A stretch of DNA of 64,000 nt from assembly GCA_026874595.1 (NCBI GenBank), contig CM049316.1, positions 4,104,339-4,168,338 on the forward strand, written 5' to 3'. Below are positions 49,541 to 61,627 of this stretch, piece after piece (the first letter of the stretch is position 1; each line of letters opens with the position of its first letter). Made by a program: the position numbers and the translations under genes. The notes below the pieces were generated by a model that was not told where the DNA came from, searched no databases, and worked only from the letters and a program-made list of their open reading frames with translations. The DNA is from Sipunculus nudus. Its lineage: Eukaryota > Annelida > Sipuncula > Golfingiida > Sipunculidae.

Positions 49541-49640
49541 ATGCTGAGAACCACGGCCAACCATCTCCGTGTTGTAGGATGGGATATATTTAGGGGTGTT
49601 TGTTTTATCATCATAATCCTTGCAGTGTTGAAGACACACG
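49541..49640 (+). CDS. Candidate first coding exon with signal peptide, product unknown
   Basis: The ATG at 49541 has A at -3 and an in-frame stop upstream (TAA at 49517). It opens a 33-codon frame, MLRTTANHLRVVGWDIFRGV then CFIIIILAVLKTH, followed by one base and a consensus donor G|GTAAGT at 49641. A basic/polar n-region, a hydrophobic core (VCFIIIILAVL) and a short polar end fit a signal peptide or signal anchor. No second exon is certain; a phase-compatible candidate lies at 57470-57611. The product is unknown. It would be transcribed away from the TEP gene. Confidence 0.45.
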
Positions 49641-51098
49641 GTAAGTCGCTGCATTGTCTGTCCATGGGATTATGCTTAATGCAGTCAAAGACACTCAGAC
49701 AATTATAGGTTCCTTTTGCCATATGTGACAAACCTTAACATGTACGACAGTGACTATAGGATCAGTGTCAGAGGCGTATTGTATGGCAAGCTGTGTACAT
49801 TGATATTGTCTTTTCTTGTAATTGTTCTTTCACTGTTTCTTTTACAGGAAAGTCTAAACATTGTTGGTTGCATGACAATGAATTAATAGTCGACTTTATG
49901 TCATCTGATCATAACTCACAGACATTGTCTGTCCAGTAGTCTAGTCTTGGGCTACATTTTAATAAATTATATAAATAAATTATATGTCAATACCATGATT
50001 ATTTTTATGTATTGAATTATTCACCAAATCTGTAAAAACCATTCATTCTTCATACAGCTAAAACCAAATGACAGAAAACATTAGATATTGACTGTTAAAG
50101 AATAAATATGCAGCCACTGTCTGTTGGTTAACTTACTTATATTGTTAATTAATTATCCTTTATCTTCATTCTGACATTCTGTGAACTCTAATTACCCATA
50201 AAGGAAGTCAACAAGAAAAATTTCATGCATTACTCATATTACAAGGGTGAATAACATAGTTCAGTGACAACATTTCTAATGGGGATTAAGGGGTAATTAA
50301 ATAACACAAATTTCCCAGCTGAAATCATGTTGCATATAAATGTAGGCTATTTAAGAGGTATATCAAATTTTACAGGACTAATAATAAAAGTATATATCAG
50401 ATTCATAAATTCATGAGGGAGTAGATGGATATCTTCTGAATTTGGAAAACAAATTACATCAACAGAAGATGAGGCCATCAAGTTTTGTTATGATAATAGA
50501 TATATTATTCCTTGCAAAATATAAGTAACATAAATCACCCAGAGAGAAAACCAGCAGTATCTTTTTTTTTTCTTTAAAGAAACATTTAGCTGAAAAATAT
50601 CCCATAGCACTTTTTTTTTCTTTTCTAATTTAACATACCGGACTAGGAAATGTGGAGGTCTGATGAGCATTTATCAAGATTAATGGATCATTAGACTTAA
50701 ATGTGCAATCAAGGAGAATGGAAATCATCTACTAATTTAATAATGTGAAACTGGTAACTCCCAAGTGAAACAATATCATTACTGGCTTCTTTTCTGATTC
50801 ATGTGGACTTTTATGAGACAAAATATCATTAGCAGTGCTTCGTCAGGGAAATACCACAGTAAACTGCCACAGTAGTATGTCCTGATTGGAAAAAAAGTTT
50901 CTATTAGGATCACTGGAAAATGTTTATGGCAGAAGCACTGTCTTGGTAACTTGTCAAACTGATTTCAGGTATGAAATATAAACTGCTTGAGAGTACAAGT
51001 TTAAGGTTATACATTAAATCATATGAAGAGATGCCAAGACCTTAAATTTTTAGCACAACAAATTTACTTTCATTAATTTAACAAATCAGTTCCAATTC
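49641..51098. other. Putative first intron of the 49541 gene, no feature seen
   Basis: This is AT-rich DNA without recognised elements. Confidence 0.4.
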
Positions 51099-52786
51099 AA
51101 CAAGGGACCAATGGGTCACGGTGCTCAGCTGTTATTTATGATCATAAAATATGATTTAGAAGAAGGGGTAGACAAATGTTGGTTTTGTGTGGAAATATAA
51201 GCTGATTTATGAGGTTGACGGCATTAAATTCAAGTTTTGTAAAGATTTTGATAAAATCCTGGGAATGGGAAGAGGGCTGATGTCATTTATATTATTTACA
51301 AGAGTTGGGACAGTTACCTGTATCGGTACTTTCATGATATTTGACAGCTACAATAATCGTATCGTCAACTTTCCTTTTATCACAATATCACATTTTTCTG
51401 GGGGAAATTGGCATAATTAGATTAGGTCCATGTTCAAAATAATGTTTATTTTCAAGAATCACATTTATTTTTTATAAACCACATGCCTTGGAACACCATA
51501 TAAAATGGGGGTTTGAAAACTTAAGACATGATGGTTATGATATGCTCTCCAAAAATTTTCTGAGATTATCAAGGATTCTTTGGCTTTTATGTAGTTAAAT
51601 GAAACATGGTGAAAAGTTTTTGCAAGCGTATTTTGACAATCAGGGTAGGAGTCCAAGTCCCTCAAGCTGGCACACCTGCAGGGCATTCATGCAACTTACA
51701 TCACTTAATGCCTGATCCTGTAGTACTGCCAAAATGGGTATAAATGGCATTATTAGTTAACCCCTTGTATAACGTCAATACCATAAGGGTGGCTGCTATT
51801 AATATTATTACTGATGAATCATTGATGGCAATATATATTATTAATGATATTGTGATATCATGGTATATTGTGATAAAATTTAAATAATTATCATGATATA
51901 AAAAAATATCGTCCCAACACTATTATTTACAACTGGAAAAGGAGTGCTATTTGCACACAGGTTTTGACTTGTCCTAATACTTTTATCTACACTGCAGCAG
52001 AAGTATATGGGATAAAAAGTCCACTATAAGGCATATTAATTATCATGCTTTTTACAAAGGAGTTTACTGTTATTCAACTGTTATTCAATAATTTCAGGTA
52101 ACCTTACTTGAATGCAAGTTTCAATCAAATCTTTTGAAATTTCAGATTTTAAAAGATAAAATGTATGTTGTGAAAATTAAATCGATAGTGCTTAGAGGAA
52201 AAAAATGTGCCACAGCCAAAATTGGGCAAAATTTAAAGTACTGATTTTATATTTTTGCCAAAAACTTATACAATTTGTAATATTCAGATCTATTTTTCGC
52301 TACACAATTTTATCTTAATTAAATAAAGTTATATCCCTGAAAAAAAGTCTCTAGCTTCAGCAATTGTTATGTTAATTGAGTAAATTTATTTCCTGATTTT
52401 TTTACAAGGTGCATTTTGTTCAGGCCCATACCTTAATCAAATTACGCAATACTGACCTAACTTTTTGTATGTACCTAGGAAATGTATGTAAAAATATGCA
52501 TACAAAAAAGTTTCAATAACAGATCAGTGGTTTTGATATTAAACAGTCTTGAAGTTTAACAATAGGTTTTTAATGGAAAACAGATTTTTTTCTTAAAATC
52601 TTAAAGGAATGAAGTCCTAGTGACCCAGTTTTTTGGGGATATCTACCTGTAAGCAAAATTTAGGATTCGTATGTCAAACAGTTTCAAAATGTGCCCTGTT
52701 AAGGGCTGGAAAGCTGGACAGACAGACGGATGCTTGACAAGGGACCATGACTATAGCTCAGATGACTTATAGTCAGCTGAGCCAAA
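51099..52786 (+). mobile_element. Family A element, copy A4
   Basis: The 5' end has AACAAGGGACCAATGGGTCA, then GCTCAGCTG. The 3' hairpin TAGCTCAG...AGTCAGCTGAGCCA (52754-52784) has one base changed from consensus. From about 52140 the core matches A3. An open frame of 77 codons at 51187 shows no family signature. Confidence 0.72.
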
Positions 52787-52866
52787 AATTAAGGCATCTA
52801 AGGACAAAAGCAACCCATTTAAATAAATAAAACTTGAGGTTACAAAACTGTAAAAAATTAATAAGA

Positions 52867-53602
52867 GACAAGTGACCCATGGGTCATGATGCTCAGCCGA
52901 CTGAAATGTTGACAATATGTCCTTGCAGTAATTGATTAATCATTTAAAATTTGAATATGGATCAGATGTTGCAGCAAAGTGACTCAGTAACCATTATAAA
53001 GTGTATACAGATGCATTTATATGTATACAGAACAATTTATATTAATGTGAATTCTTTCCCTATACATGTATGTAGGTTAATGAATATGGTTTTTTTTTTC
53101 ATATAGCAACCTTAACATAACTAAGTGTACAAAAATCCTGAACTAGAAGTCATTAAATTACACTACAATTTGTGCCCTTTTAACAGACAACTTCATCTTT
53201 GAAGGTCTAAAAAACAGAGAAAAAAAAGGTGTAAATATTCTAAAAACCAGGTGGCTCCACCAGTCTACAGGAACTGATGAAACACACCATGATGAATATG
53301 CATGTAAAGATTAATGGTGGTTAGGGATACTGGAGCTTTTGTATCAAATTTTTAATTAATTTTCGGGTACTTCTGAGCCCTATATGGAACGAAGGAAATG
53401 AATAACAGAGACCTAATTTCAGGTTTTCAAAGATATTTTTCATGGACCTCCCTGGATTTCAAGTTAGAAGAATCCAAGAATCTAGTGTTTACAATTTGTT
53501 CCTGGTTAACAGACAGACAGCTTAACAGATGGACAGACAGACAACGGACAAAGAGTGACTACCGGTACTACAGCTCAGATGATTATCAGTCAGCTGAGCT
53601 AA
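52867..53602 (+). mobile_element. Family A element, copy A5, with an inserted or captured 233-bp segment
   Basis: The 5' end has ACAAGTGACCCATGGGTCAT, then GCTCAGCCGACT. The right part matches A2 (AGGTGGCTCCACCAGTCTAC, GACAGACAGC stretch, hairpin ending AGTCAGCTGAGCTAA at 53602). Bases 52937-53169 have no counterpart in A2 and are nearly identical to 55242-55473. The element lies 80 bp after A4. Confidence 0.72.
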
Positions 53603-54284
53603 CAATTTGACTATCAGTACAAATATTAATGATCACCTATGTAACAATTGGAGGTTGATAAATTCATTTTGGCACTGTTATTAAGTATATCATAGTATCT
53701 GTAAAAATAATTATTCTGTATGTTAATAAAAATAAAATAATAAATCAGTAATAAGTTTATAGGCAACATATTCTCAATGTCAAGAAATTTGTCAGTTTTC
53801 ATATTTTGTTTGTTAAATTCAACGAGGCAGGTAATTACTCACTCCACTTCATTTATCATAATTCCAACTGACAAATTACCCTGGTTGATTTATCATGCAG
53901 AAATGACACTCTAATCAAAAGAACAGCATACTGTCTGCCCAGCAGTAATTTAAATCACTCCAGAGACAAGACACTGATGAATCTGCCAACAAGCCTCATC
54001 CCCTTCATATTATATCAATCATAATCACTGAACCCCTCCCCCCCCCCCCCCCACCCCTACCATGAAGTCTTTAAAAATGCCAGATTATTTGGTCAATCAT
54101 ACTATAAATGATCATGAGTACAGAAAAGGCTACAAAATCTCGCTTTGCTGGAGTTAGTTCTGATTAATTAGGGCTTTTTTCTCCGAATATTCATTATCAG
54201 TATTTCATCGGGGAAAGAAAGTCACTAAAATCTGCAGACTTGAGCTATAATGAGATTTATCTTTCAAGGTTCTCTGAACTAGGT
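53603..54284. other. Non-coding, possible conserved block
   Basis: About 53810-54010 is non-repetitive with several TAATT and GATTTA words and no open frame. A long C-rich run occupies about 54031-54055. Confidence 0.4.
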
Positions 54285-54580
54285 TCTGCCCATAATTTCT
54301 CTATCTCTTCCGGGATAAACATTAAATCATTTAAGATTTGAACACTGCAAAGATACTGCAGAGGTTCTGCCAATAATATCTCTATTTTGTCTGGGAAACA
54401 TTAAATAATTTAAGATTTGAATATTGATAAGATATTGCAGCAGTTCTACCAATATTTTTTCTATCTCGTCTGTGAAAATTATCATATAATTTAAGATTTG
54501 AATACTGATAAGATACTGCAGCATTTCTGCCATTAATTTCTCCTCAGCCAATAATTTCTCCATCTTGTCTGGGACATAAT
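54285..54580. repeat. 80-bp tandem repeat
   Basis: There are about 3.6 units. Each contains ATTTAAGATTTGAA(T/C)A(C/T)TG, GATA(C/T)TGCAG and TTCTGCCAATAATTTCTC or variants. Confidence 0.88.
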
Positions 54581-54583
54581 TTT

Positions 54584-55241
54584 AACAAGGCCTACAGGCC
54601 TAATGAGAACCTGTGCAATGGGATATACATCAGGTATAATGCTTCCATGATAATACTCTTGACCATTATTTGAAAGTACTTGATTACTTTTCAAGTACAT
54701 GTGTGATATATGTACATGTATTAGACAAGTACAAAATATTTTAAACCAAAGTTTACATGCACCAATTACACAAACGTCATTCCTGAATGTTGGCATGGAT
54801 TTTCAGAATACAAAATAATTGTAGGTGGCACCCCCAGTCTTGTGTATGAGAGAGCTATTATAGATGTATGGACAGATACTTCAAATCACTCTTGATCTAT
54901 GTACACAGATGCATGAACCCCAAGAACAATTGTAGGTGACGCCTTAAGAGTCGTATACAACAAAACATATTACTGTCAGATATGGAGCAATTTGGCTGGA
55001 CAGTTTTGGAGAAGATGATTTTTAAATGTTTTTAGCTTTTCCCCTGAAAATGCAGATAAATGCAGATTGCACCAAAATAAGCTTAATCTGATGAAGTTTG
55101 ATATGTGACTGATTCTTCCATAAAATTTGGCGCTGCTAGCTCAAACGATTTTTTAGATAGCCTGGGTTAACGTATATATGACAGTGGATATACGAAGGCA
55201 GGCAAACTCTGCCATGCCAAAGCATAAGCTCACAGATTGGC
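54584..55241 (+). mobile_element. Family E element, copy E2 (3' hairpin lost)
   Basis: It starts AACAAGG with hairpin AGGCC-TACA-GGCCT, then TAATGAGAACCTGTGCAATG. The core has AGGTGGCACCCCCAG and 'ggcgctgctagctcaaacgattttttagatagcct'. It ends CATAAGCTCACAGATTGGC. The terminal hairpin seen in E1 is missing, and the duplicated 232-bp segment begins exactly there. Confidence 0.65.
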
Positions 55242-55473
55242 TAATCATTTAAAATTTAAATATGGATCAGATGTTGCAGCAAAGTGACTCAGTAACCATT
55301 ATAAAGTGTATACAGATGCATTTATATGTATACAGAACAATTTATATTAATGTGAATTCTTTCCCTATACATGTATTTAGGTTAATGAATATGGTTTTTT
55401 TTTCATATAGCAACCTTAACATAACTAAGTGTACAAAATTCCTGAACTAGAAGTCATTAAATTACACTACAAT
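55242..55473. repeat. 232-bp segment duplicated at 52937-53169
   Basis: From TAATCATTTAAAATTT to ATTACACTACAAT the two copies differ at only a few positions. One copy is inside A5; this copy directly abuts E2. Neither has coding capacity. Confidence 0.95.
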
Positions 55474-57120
55474 ATAACTTTCCACTCAGACCCTAGGGAC
55501 ATCTGTCCATGATGACTGACATTTAGTGTACCTGTCTGCTGTATCTCTGATGATTTAGTTATAAACATAACTTATCTGTAAGGGTGAGGTTCCTGCTGGA
55601 GTGTCTGTTTTTTTTTTAAATTTTATTTTCAAAACCTGTGAAGTTTGTGGGCAGTGTGCATGCTTGTGGAAAAAAGTTTGTTACCTTCAGTGCATTCACT
55701 TAATTTAGGCCCATATTCCCAAGTTCATTCATGCAGAAGTGACCGTACATTTGTGAATATTTCTTGCTGATGGATCAACACCAAAATCTAATCGATTCTT
55801 ACTGGGCCCCATCCTAATATGGCCTGAAAATTCTTGAGATTTCATTCATGACTGTGAGAGTTATGTTGTGAACAAAAACACACAACACAAACGGGAATGA
55901 CTGGATACCTTCCTGGAACAGGCAACTAAAGAAAGTCTTTTGCTTCTCTTTAAGACATACAGGGCTTCTGATATAGAGGCCACATTTGTCCTTCAAGTGG
56001 TATAATAATAGACTGGATTGAGTGGTTCCCTGAATACTAATTTCAACCTTGGTCCTAATAAAAGTGGGAATGCTTGTGGCCTCTCTGTACTGGAGGATAA
56101 ATGTAAACTTCTTAATTATGGATGTCTGAGTGGCTCTTAAACTAGAGAAAACCCCATTTCCTTCACAACTCCAAGCCATATCAATTTATCATTTCTGCAA
56201 TCTACTGAGTGTGTATAAATTTGGTTGGATGTACAAGAAATCTTATCCAAACCTCTCTGGTCTGTGAACTTGAAATTTCTTATTTTTTAAATTTGCATGG
56301 AAAATTAATTTACACTCATGAGAGACTCAAATGTTTTGTTATTTAAAACAAAACTGAAATTGTGAATGATTAAATATATAACATTATAAAAATGATTATC
56401 TTCAAGATAATTTAATGAAAATGTTATACTGAGTGTAGAAAATATATTGTTCAGAGTTCAGTTAAAATGAGACACACAACAATTAATAATTCATGATCAA
56501 AGACAAACAGAGACAGAAGACAATTTAATTGTCTCATTTTGTCTCACTTTATAGAGAAATAAATCAATTGTCACAAAATAACTTTTCAACTTTGCAGGTT
56601 TTCAAAAAGAGATACTCAGAGGAAAGATAATTATGTAAACTTAAAATCAAATTTTAAATAATTTAATAATTGTTATTAACAAAAATGTACAATGCTCTAT
56701 TAACATCATCAGGTGTGATAAATGTGCAATTTAAACCTTGTGCTTTGACATCTTTCAAATTAGTTTTGGTTTCTTAAGTTTAGTAATTAGCGAATTATGA
56801 ACTGCTTTGTACTGAATTCAGGACTCTTTGCAGCTCAATAATATATGGTAAAATTGTCTTCTCTGTTTTTAATACTGTTTGCATGTAACTCTCTTGTTAG
56901 AGATATGTTCTTGGCACTGAATTGAACCCATTTCTTGGTGGCTGCATAACCTGTGTCAGCAATGAAAGAGTCATGGCCATATAGCTAATATGGCCCAATA
57001 GATAGGGGTATAAACACCTAAGGCAGAAAAGACAGGATAAAAAAGGCATTAGTACTGGCTACTGTACTTGTGATGATGTTCTCAATATAAACTTTATCTG
57101 TCCCACATTTTGAGGATTAT
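55474..57120. other. No gene recognised
   Basis: A 121-codon minus-strand frame (55814-56179) has no domain signature and no splice context that I can support. The remainder is AT-rich. Confidence 0.45.
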
Positions 57121-57611
57121 TCTGTTTAAAGCCGACCAATCCACCCCCACGCCATGAGGTAATTCATCCATAACGGTCACCAATTGGTAACCAGGACTCG
57201 GAGAACATGATAACCCCTTGGACAAAACGGACTAAGTATCGCAGACATCTGTGTCATGAGCTCCCAGGAATTAGGCCATGGATCAAACACTGCAGCATCA
57301 GTAGCTTCCAGACCAATTTCCTCCTAACTCTTCGCTAATGGACAGGAGATAGAACACACAATACATCATTTAACCCTTTACTAATCCCTCTCAAAACTAT
57401 AAAAGTCAAACAAGGCAGTAAATCAAGCCCTACAGTGGACCTGCCTGATTTATATTCAATTTAACAGACCAAAGATTCCATCCACAGAGTCCTGTTTGCA
57501 CTGATTTATCTGTCACACCGGAGGACGATACATCATATCTCTGGTTTAATCAGGATGGACTCGGTGACAGTGTACCCTGTATAAGGCTATACACCTTTCA
57601 ACACCAACCAC
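57121..57611. other. Complex, less AT-rich block; possible regulatory DNA or exon
   Basis: This stretch is non-repetitive. On the plus strand an AG at 57469-57470 is followed by a frame containing SPVCTDLSVTPEDDTSYLWF and NQDGLGDSVPC up to TAG. Its phase would fit the 49541 exon. No clear polypyrimidine tract or donor supports it, so it may simply be conserved non-coding DNA. Confidence 0.3.
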
Positions 57612-60600
57612 ACTAGTTAAATAACCCAGTAAATGCTGAATATGACATATTTTCTGTTTTTGCTTTTTCTTTCAAAGGACTGGTCACAACCTGTTGGTGG
57701 TACGTACTATAATGACTAATATTGAAGGTTACCATTCAATAATAATGATATGCTGTATCATTAAGCTTCCTGGAGGTCTGGATTTTATATCTACATGGCC
57801 GGGAATATTTTGAAAGTCATGACCTGTCATTCAGAAGTTAAAGAAAATCTGTGAGGTTGTATTAAGATTTTGTGTAAACAGTTGTTTATTGAATCATCAT
57901 TATGGATTGGAAAACAGGGCATAGCTCTATATCAATTCCTCTCCTAAGATACATGATATATATCAACATATGTTTCAAAAGATAATGGTACAATGCAATC
58001 AAATACAATACAGTGACATTTGTATTGAGATTTCACCATTGTGGCACTGTATTATACTGACTGGATAAACAAATAGGCTTTTTTCCACATCCTGAATAAA
58101 ATTGGGCAAATTATAACATGACCTCACTTATTTGGACTAGATTCTTGCATGTAGATATTTACCTTTCATCATCAACTTGAATAACAGTTTAGGAAGCCTA
58201 TATTTTAGAAGACTGAAGCTTCATTAATTAGAGATGTGTTTGTGTCTTACTAAATGTCACTGTATTTAATCCTGTAATTTCCATTTCCATTCTGGGTATC
58301 ACTGTAAACCAATAACTCCTAGAAAAGGAAGAGTTCACTGTAATCAAATTCCATAATGCCTTATTGGAAGTAGAGTTCGGTATCATACCTTGCAGCAAGT
58401 GCCACTGTATATTGAGGGATTAAGATAATACGTGATATCTATCATGATATTTAATTATTGCAAATGCTTCTTGAAAGCCAAATCAACATGTGTCAAGGTT
58501 CATTTAACATATTCCTAATAATAAGAATAATAATATGAAACCAGTTTATTAAGGCCCATGCTCTTGACAAGATTGTTTGTTAACCTTGGCCACCATGCTG
58601 AACTTGTCTGAGTGATATCTTATTTCTGATTACAGGTAAGTATATACAGGACAGCAAGGGTCAACATTGTATTATGTCCATAAATTTCTGAAACAAACAC
58701 TTACAATGCATGAATTCATTGAAAGGCCAACATGAAATATATTAACAAACTCTAATTAGAAGGATTGGCTGGAATTATAACAATACATGAACCTTTTAAG
58801 TATATAGTTATGTCTGCTATCACAAAGACCTGGCTTCAAGTTTCAAAAGAAATCTTAACTCCCCTAGCTTTTAAAAAATTTCAAATTACAAGCTCTAAAC
58901 TGAAAATTTATTTTTCTGTAATGGTTGTCCAACCACTTGTAAACATAATTAATACTATACTTCTGAACCTTTCACATCAGCTATAACCATTAAGACATCT
59001 GTTTATCACAGCTTAATAAACTTATTAACTGACATCACAATGCTTCAAGAAACAGTTGAAAATAAATAATTGAAGCATTACTTTCTAACTACAATAAGTG
59101 GTTCAGTTCAGCAACATGGCAGTCATTTTGTTGATATGTAAAAGAGTAATTAAGAAAATTTGTGATGCTGTGTTGATAGAATGCTCTGATTTAACATCAA
59201 AGCACCAGAGTTGGGCAATTCAGTTTAGAACAGGATAATTTTACATTTGAAACATGAGCTCTTTAGCATCTGGGTAAAATCATATAATAGACAGATTATC
59301 TAATTAAGAACTTGAATTTCTATGTTTAAAGTTCTTCAAAAACAAATAATAAATATATAATGATACAGTTTTTTGTACATGTACCAGAATGTTTTGTTTT
59401 CATTTGGGTACAAGCTTTTTAAATTTGATCTAATCACAAGACCTCAAAAGACGGCATGCTGCAATAATACTAATATATCTAATGGGACAATTTATTTTTT
59501 TTTTTTTGTACAGAATGTTACTTTGTCATATATGGATAAGACAGCATTAATAGCATTTTTTTTAGGAATACATTTGCCTGGAAAGCTAATACTTGACAGT
59601 CAATGGTTATGGTGAGTTTAAGTGTCACATATAAAGTAATATCTGACCATACGGCTGATATATTAAACAATTTAGTGTTGAGGATATTGCATAATCCTAC
59701 AACTAGCATGAAATAACAATGAAGGAAATTGTTACAATGTGTATACTGCAGAATTATGATTATTCCAGATTAAATTGGAATGATTATTAAACAACATTAA
59801 TTGTCAAGAAAATAATTTCATATAATACCAGTTTAATAGCTGAATAAGTTTACTTAATGGAGTCATTATGCAAGCAAAGGGAATACATAACTATACTTTC
59901 TTCTGTCAGTTTTTTTTTTGGTTTAAATAAGAGATATGCTTTCTTATTTATTCACAACATTATGACCACATGAATTCAAATTTCCAAAATAAATGATTCA
60001 GAAATAAATTCTGATTTCCTGCTCTGTATGATAGATGTTTTAGCCATTTTTATTTCCACCCAGTTAAAGCCATTAATGACCCCCTTATATTAATTCACAG
60101 AAAGTCCACTCACAAGAGGCTCTAGGAGAATGAATGATAAATTGGTTTGTGTTGTGAAACCTAAGGAATCCTGGGTAATGCGGAGGGCTGGCACTCAATT
60201 TATAACATCTTTGGATGAAGATTTGGATAAATGACAAGTTGCATGATGGGGCAGGACACCTCAATACACAGGTTAACCACTGATGAAGATTAATTATAGC
60301 TCTAATTCTTACAGTATTTTATTTAGAACTATGTCATGACTCTAATGTTTTCTGAAAGTATGGTCTGCATTATCCGATCCATAAAACTTAACTCTTTAAA
60401 ACAAATGCACAAATAAATATTCAAGAATTTAAATATAGCAGTGAGGATTATACCTAAAATATTCTAAAAGTAGCCTCTGCTCTCAAGGAAATAAGACAAA
60501 ACAAAGTAAATGGGCTGGACTGAACATTAAATTGATGAAAAAGATAGAGATGAAAGGATAGTATATGTTTAAAGGTTCTTTAATAATCACCATGATTCAT

Positions 60601-60887
60601 TATTAACAAAATTAGACCGGTAATTGTAGTGTGAGCTATGAGTAGACCTAGGGATTCATACATATTTCAGAAAAAGGCATTATGTGCTAAGTATAGCTTC
60701 ACAGTAACTATCAATGAACTTAAGTCCTGCTTATTGCTAAGTTATTACCTGTCACGGATCCTAATATCAACAGATCACATCTGCATGATGAATATAAATT
60801 TTGTAATGGAGATAAAACAAATCAGACTCTGTAACACAAGGCAGCGTAAAATGTCTAGGGGAATGAATAAAGAAGTCAGTGTTTTTT
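57612..60887. other. No gene recognised
   Basis: This is AT-rich DNA with homopolymer T runs. A less AT-rich, non-repetitive block lies at about 60060-60290. Confidence 0.45.
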
Positions 60888-61627
60888 TGTTAACAAATAC
60901 TATAATTTATTCTTAAAACAATCCTAACATTACAATACACTAAATCAATACAATTACACAGTACAACAACAGTATAACAGCAAATCAATATAATCACACA
61001 GCCTAATAAACAAAGTGCACAGTACCTGGATACCACCACTGTCACAGCGACAAGTTCTTTAAAATGAATAAGCCGGACAAACCATTCACACAAATTCTCT
61101 TGGAGAATGACAGTCTAATGAAAAGCTCTTGTAACAATCCTGAAAGTAAACTGAAGACCAAATAAGATTTGTCACAAACCCAGAATAAAATCTATAATTG
61201 CCGCACTTATCGGAATAGGTCCCACAAACTGACACACACGCTTCTGTGTACGCTGGAATATTCTCTCACCTCTCTCTTGGCTTTAAAACACGGCCTCTTT
61301 ATATAACTTTTCACCTCAAGCAGAGAACCTTCCACTTCTCAAACAATAAAAAGAACCCCACTTCTCAAACAATATAAAGAACCTTACATAATAAGCACAC
61401 TCAAAGAACATACTAGAACAAGAACGCTCTGTCTCTACACGCCAGGGTTCAACCAATGCGGATTAAACCGAGCCTGCAACATCCAGCCAGGCGAGAAAGG
61501 CCTAGACTTGCATGACAAAGAGAGTTCAACCAGTACGTATTAAACTGAGAGTGCAACATGCGGCCAGGCAAGGCCACTACAACACGAGTTACGCCCATGT
61601 CACACAATAAAAAGGGCACCTGTAACA
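60888..61627 (-). mobile_element. Solo LTR of an LTR retrotransposon
   Basis: On the minus strand it begins TGTTACAGG and ends TTTGTTAACA (TG...CA termini). A TATA box (TATATAAAG, 61297-61305) is followed about 390 nt later by AATAAA (60906-60911), giving a U3-R-U5 layout of 740 bp. Its GC content is above the surroundings. No primer-binding site, polypurine tract or gag-pol sequence adjoins it, so it is a solo LTR. I could not identify a clean target-site duplication. Confidence 0.6.

Noticed and set aside
55814-56179. 121-codon minus-strand open frame
   Set aside because: There is no recognisable domain, composition bias or splice context; this length can arise by chance in a window of this size.
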